A DNA stretch of 16,635 bases from Methylophaga sp. (GTDB lineage Bacteria; Pseudomonadota; Gammaproteobacteria; Nitrosococcales; Methylophagaceae), in the NCBI GenBank assembly GCA_013139345.1, contig WTAY01000261.1, forward strand, positions 1 through 16,635, in the 5' to 3' direction. This document shows positions 14,636-16,635 of the stretch, piece by piece. A model generated the notes under the pieces. It saw only the letters and a list, made by a program, of their open reading frames with translations, did no database searches and was not told the DNA's origin. Made by a program: the position numbers and the translations under genes. Each line of letters opens with the position of its first letter. The stretch's first letter is position 1.

Positions 14636-16635
14636 TTATTCAATATTAGTCACGTTAATTTCTTCTACTAAGACAATAGCAAGCCCTGATGTATAGGCAT
14701 TATATGTAATACCATCAACACCTTCTTGAGTGCCTGAACTAACCCATGCATCAGATGAGACCAATGCATCTAAATTATCACCTTTAATAATCAAAGTATT
14801 AGTCTCATCAGTAACATCTAAAACATCGGCTGCAGTCAAGGTCAATGTATTGTTATTACCACCTCCAGTGATATCCAGTACCTCTACATTTTGTAGTGAT
14901 AATGGGCCTGTTCCAAGGTTAACGCTACCATCAATAATAACCGTATCAATGTCCGTTGCTGAGAAGAGACCATTCATTTCTTCACCGGTATTGATAATGT
15001 AATTTGAGTCTAGAACATCACTTAGGGTAATCGTGTCGTCACCACCATCAGTATTAATAATAAATGTCTCTGTAGGACCGGGCGCACCGACCGTAGTTGC
15101 TGCGGCATTGATTGTAATATTATCATTACCTTCACCACTATCAATATCACCACGCTCAGCATCATTAATTACTATCGTGGATGTATCTTCACCACGTGTT
15201 TGAACATCAACACTGATAAAATCATTTACTGTAATATCTCCATCCGTATCTGTCTGAATAAAGACATTTTCTACATCTGATGTTTGAGAAACAGTAACAG
15301 CACCTGAGTCATCAATACTCATGTCAACCTGATCAGGAACATCAATAAAATACACTTCTGCATTTGTTAGTATGACGTTCTCCCCGCTACCGTCATTATC
15401 AAAATATTGAGTATGGTTTATTGCTCGATCCTGAGTGCCATCAACATTTGTTGCATCACTAATGACAACATAAGTTCCGGGGTCCACAATACTTATTGCT
15501 AAAGAATCAGCACCCGCACCTGTCACCTCACTATTAGATATAGTCGATACTTTTTCTGCTGACGCATCACTAGGGTCAATTCTTACAATAATACCTGCAC
15601 CATCTAATCCCCATAACACGCCAATATCATCAAATGAAAGTCCATCTATTGTATAGGCTGTTGTAGATAAATTATCATGTGTTTCGACAATTTGATCAAT
15701 CAAAACAGGAACTTCAATAGGATCTCCAAGTGATACAGGAACCACCCAGAGATCGTCACCAACTGCAATATACATAGTGGTCCCATCCGGCGTTACTGCG
15801 ATTGCATCTGCTTTAGCACTATTTGGTGCATCAGCAATTAATGTTGGTGTGTTCGTACCAAAGTCATATGAATAAATTAAATCCCCATCTGCATAGTAGA
15901 AATTACCCGCTGCATCAAAAGTCGCCGCAGATGTTTTTGAGAAATCGGTAACTTCATCAATAATCTCCGTTTCGGCTGTTGCTGGATTAATCTTTACTAA
16001 CCATTCATTTGGTTCTTTAGAAGCAAAGCCATACAAAAATCCATCGTCAGGACTCAGAGATAAACCAGAGGTAGAGTTAGGTCCAAGTGAAACTCCATTG
16101 ACCATAACTTCGCCCACTCGGGTGGTTTCACCTGTTTCCAAGTCAATCGCGTATAACTGTTCACCATCTACCGTTTTAGAACCGGCGACAGTATAGGCTA
16201 GACCCGTTGGGAAGGTTTCAATGTCATTATCTAAGATGGTTCCGATACCTTGTGCATCACTAATCGTTGCATTAACAGCACCAGATAAATCAACATTAAA
16301 TGTTTCTTCTAGCTCAAATACTTGGTCGTCTGTGATATTTAATGTGATGGTTTGCTCCGCCTGACCAGCTAAGAAGTTGAGGGTTCCTGATAAAGCACTA
16401 GTTCCAGCAGTGTAGTCATCGGGAGTTAACGCAGTATCTTGACTAACAACATAGTTAACACTTGATGCTAAGCTTGTTAAGCCAACTTTATTAACGGTAA
16501 AAGTTATCGTTCCATCACCCTCATCCACTGTAACATCATCAATAATGAAACTAGGGACAGGATCGTCACTGACCACGGTTCCCGTGCCCACGCTACCTTC
16601 ACCGGTCGCGGCACCGCCCGTCACGGTATCTAAGG
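14636..16635 (-). CDS. C-terminal part of a large Calx-beta, type I-secreted surface protein
   Basis: The frame stays open to the window edge, so at least 665 residues of the C-terminus are seen and the start lies outside; the GTG at 16624 is not a real start. Residue numbers count from that codon. A Calx-beta domain occupies about 24-136 (DVTVDEGDG, DDQVFELEETF, GIGTILDND), preceded by what looks like the end of another repeat. Residues about 138-380 are a propeller-like region with motifs such as LYAIDLETGETTRVG and LSLSPDDGFLYG. About 385-575 is Asp-rich beta-roll-like sequence with degenerate RTX-like stretches (GEGNDNITI, GGDDTITL). The last 80 residues, with LTLTAADVLDVTD and GITYNAYTSG, match the C-terminal signal region of type I-secreted adhesins. 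No cysteine is visible. Likely an adhesin or biofilm protein; the specific ligand is unknown. Confidence 0.88.
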   Translation of the reverse strand, partial: LDTVTGGAATGEGSVGTGTVVSDDPVPSFIIDDVTVDEGDGTITFTVNKVGLTSLASSVNYVVSQDTALTPDDYTAGTSALSGTLNFLAGQAEQTITLNITDDQVFELEETFNVDLSGAVNATISDAQGIGTILDNDIETFPTGLAYTVAGSKTVDGEQLYAIDLETGETTRVGEVMVNGVSLGPNSTSGLSLSPDDGFLYGFASKEPNEWLVKINPATAETEIIDEVTDFSKTSAATFDAAGNFYYADGDLIYSYDFGTNTPTLIADAPNSAKADAIAVTPDGTTMYIAVGDDLWVVPVSLGDPIEVPVLIDQIVETHDNLSTTAYTIDGLSFDDIGVLWGLDGAGIIVRIDPSDASAEKVSTISNSEVTGAGADSLAISIVDPGTYVVISDATNVDGTQDRAINHTQYFDNDGSGENVILTNAEVYFIDVPDQVDMSIDDSGAVTVSQTSDVENVFIQTDTDGDITVNDFISVDVQTRGEDTSTIVINDAERGDIDSGEGNDNITINAAATTVGAPGPTETFIINTDGGDDTITLSDVLDSNYIINTGEEMNGLFSATDIDTVIIDGSVNLGTGPLSLQNVEVLDITGGGNNNTLTLTAADVLDVTDETNTLIIKGDNLDALVSSDAWVSSGTQEGVDGITYNAYTSGLAIVLVEEINVTNIE

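Overview
The window looks like a chromosomal segment of an AT-rich, aerobic gammaproteobacterium. The evidence is the gene order gmk-rpoZ-spoT-ridA-recG-ubiC-ubiA, a bioB-bioF-bioH run divergent from comF (both arrangements known from gammaproteobacteria), genes for ubiquinone synthesis, and a large type I secretion-type surface protein. A marine methylotroph such as Methylophaga would fit, but that is a guess from overall feel and not from a diagnostic marker.

Layout. (1) 1-2436, minus strand: biotin genes bioB > bioF > bioH, with bioH cut by the window edge. A REP-like inverted repeat and three phased 21-bp repeats separate bioF from bioH. (2) 2475-4890, plus strand: comF, a DUF484/GAF-GGDEF diguanylate cyclase with an intact inhibitory site, and a conserved membrane protein of unknown function with a Cys cluster. 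(3) 4877-5710, minus: an exported staphylococcal-type nuclease with an N-terminal DUF4124 domain, preceded by a double-hairpin intergenic repeat at 5823-5896. (4) 5918-14464, minus: a nearly gapless run gmk, rpoZ, spoT, ridA, recG, ubiC, ubiA, then a soluble chemoreceptor-like protein and a metallo-beta-lactamase-fold protein of the flavodiiron/ODP type. A good sigma70-like promoter lies upstream of gmk. (5) 14590-16635, minus: a strong intrinsic terminator and the C-terminal part of a very large acidic, Cys-free, Calx-beta-containing secreted protein.

How the parts work together: the gmk-to-ubiA block combines nucleotide metabolism, a transcription subunit, (p)ppGpp control, imine detoxification, fork repair and quinone synthesis. 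The last two genes of this run are the most interesting part. A receptor-signalling-hairpin-like protein with no membrane or HAMP segment overlaps by 11 bp with an ODP-like diiron candidate. They look like a two-part cytoplasmic oxygen/iron sensor tied to the ubiquinone genes. This function is inferred, not shown. Most other genes are ordinary housekeeping genes with complete motifs.
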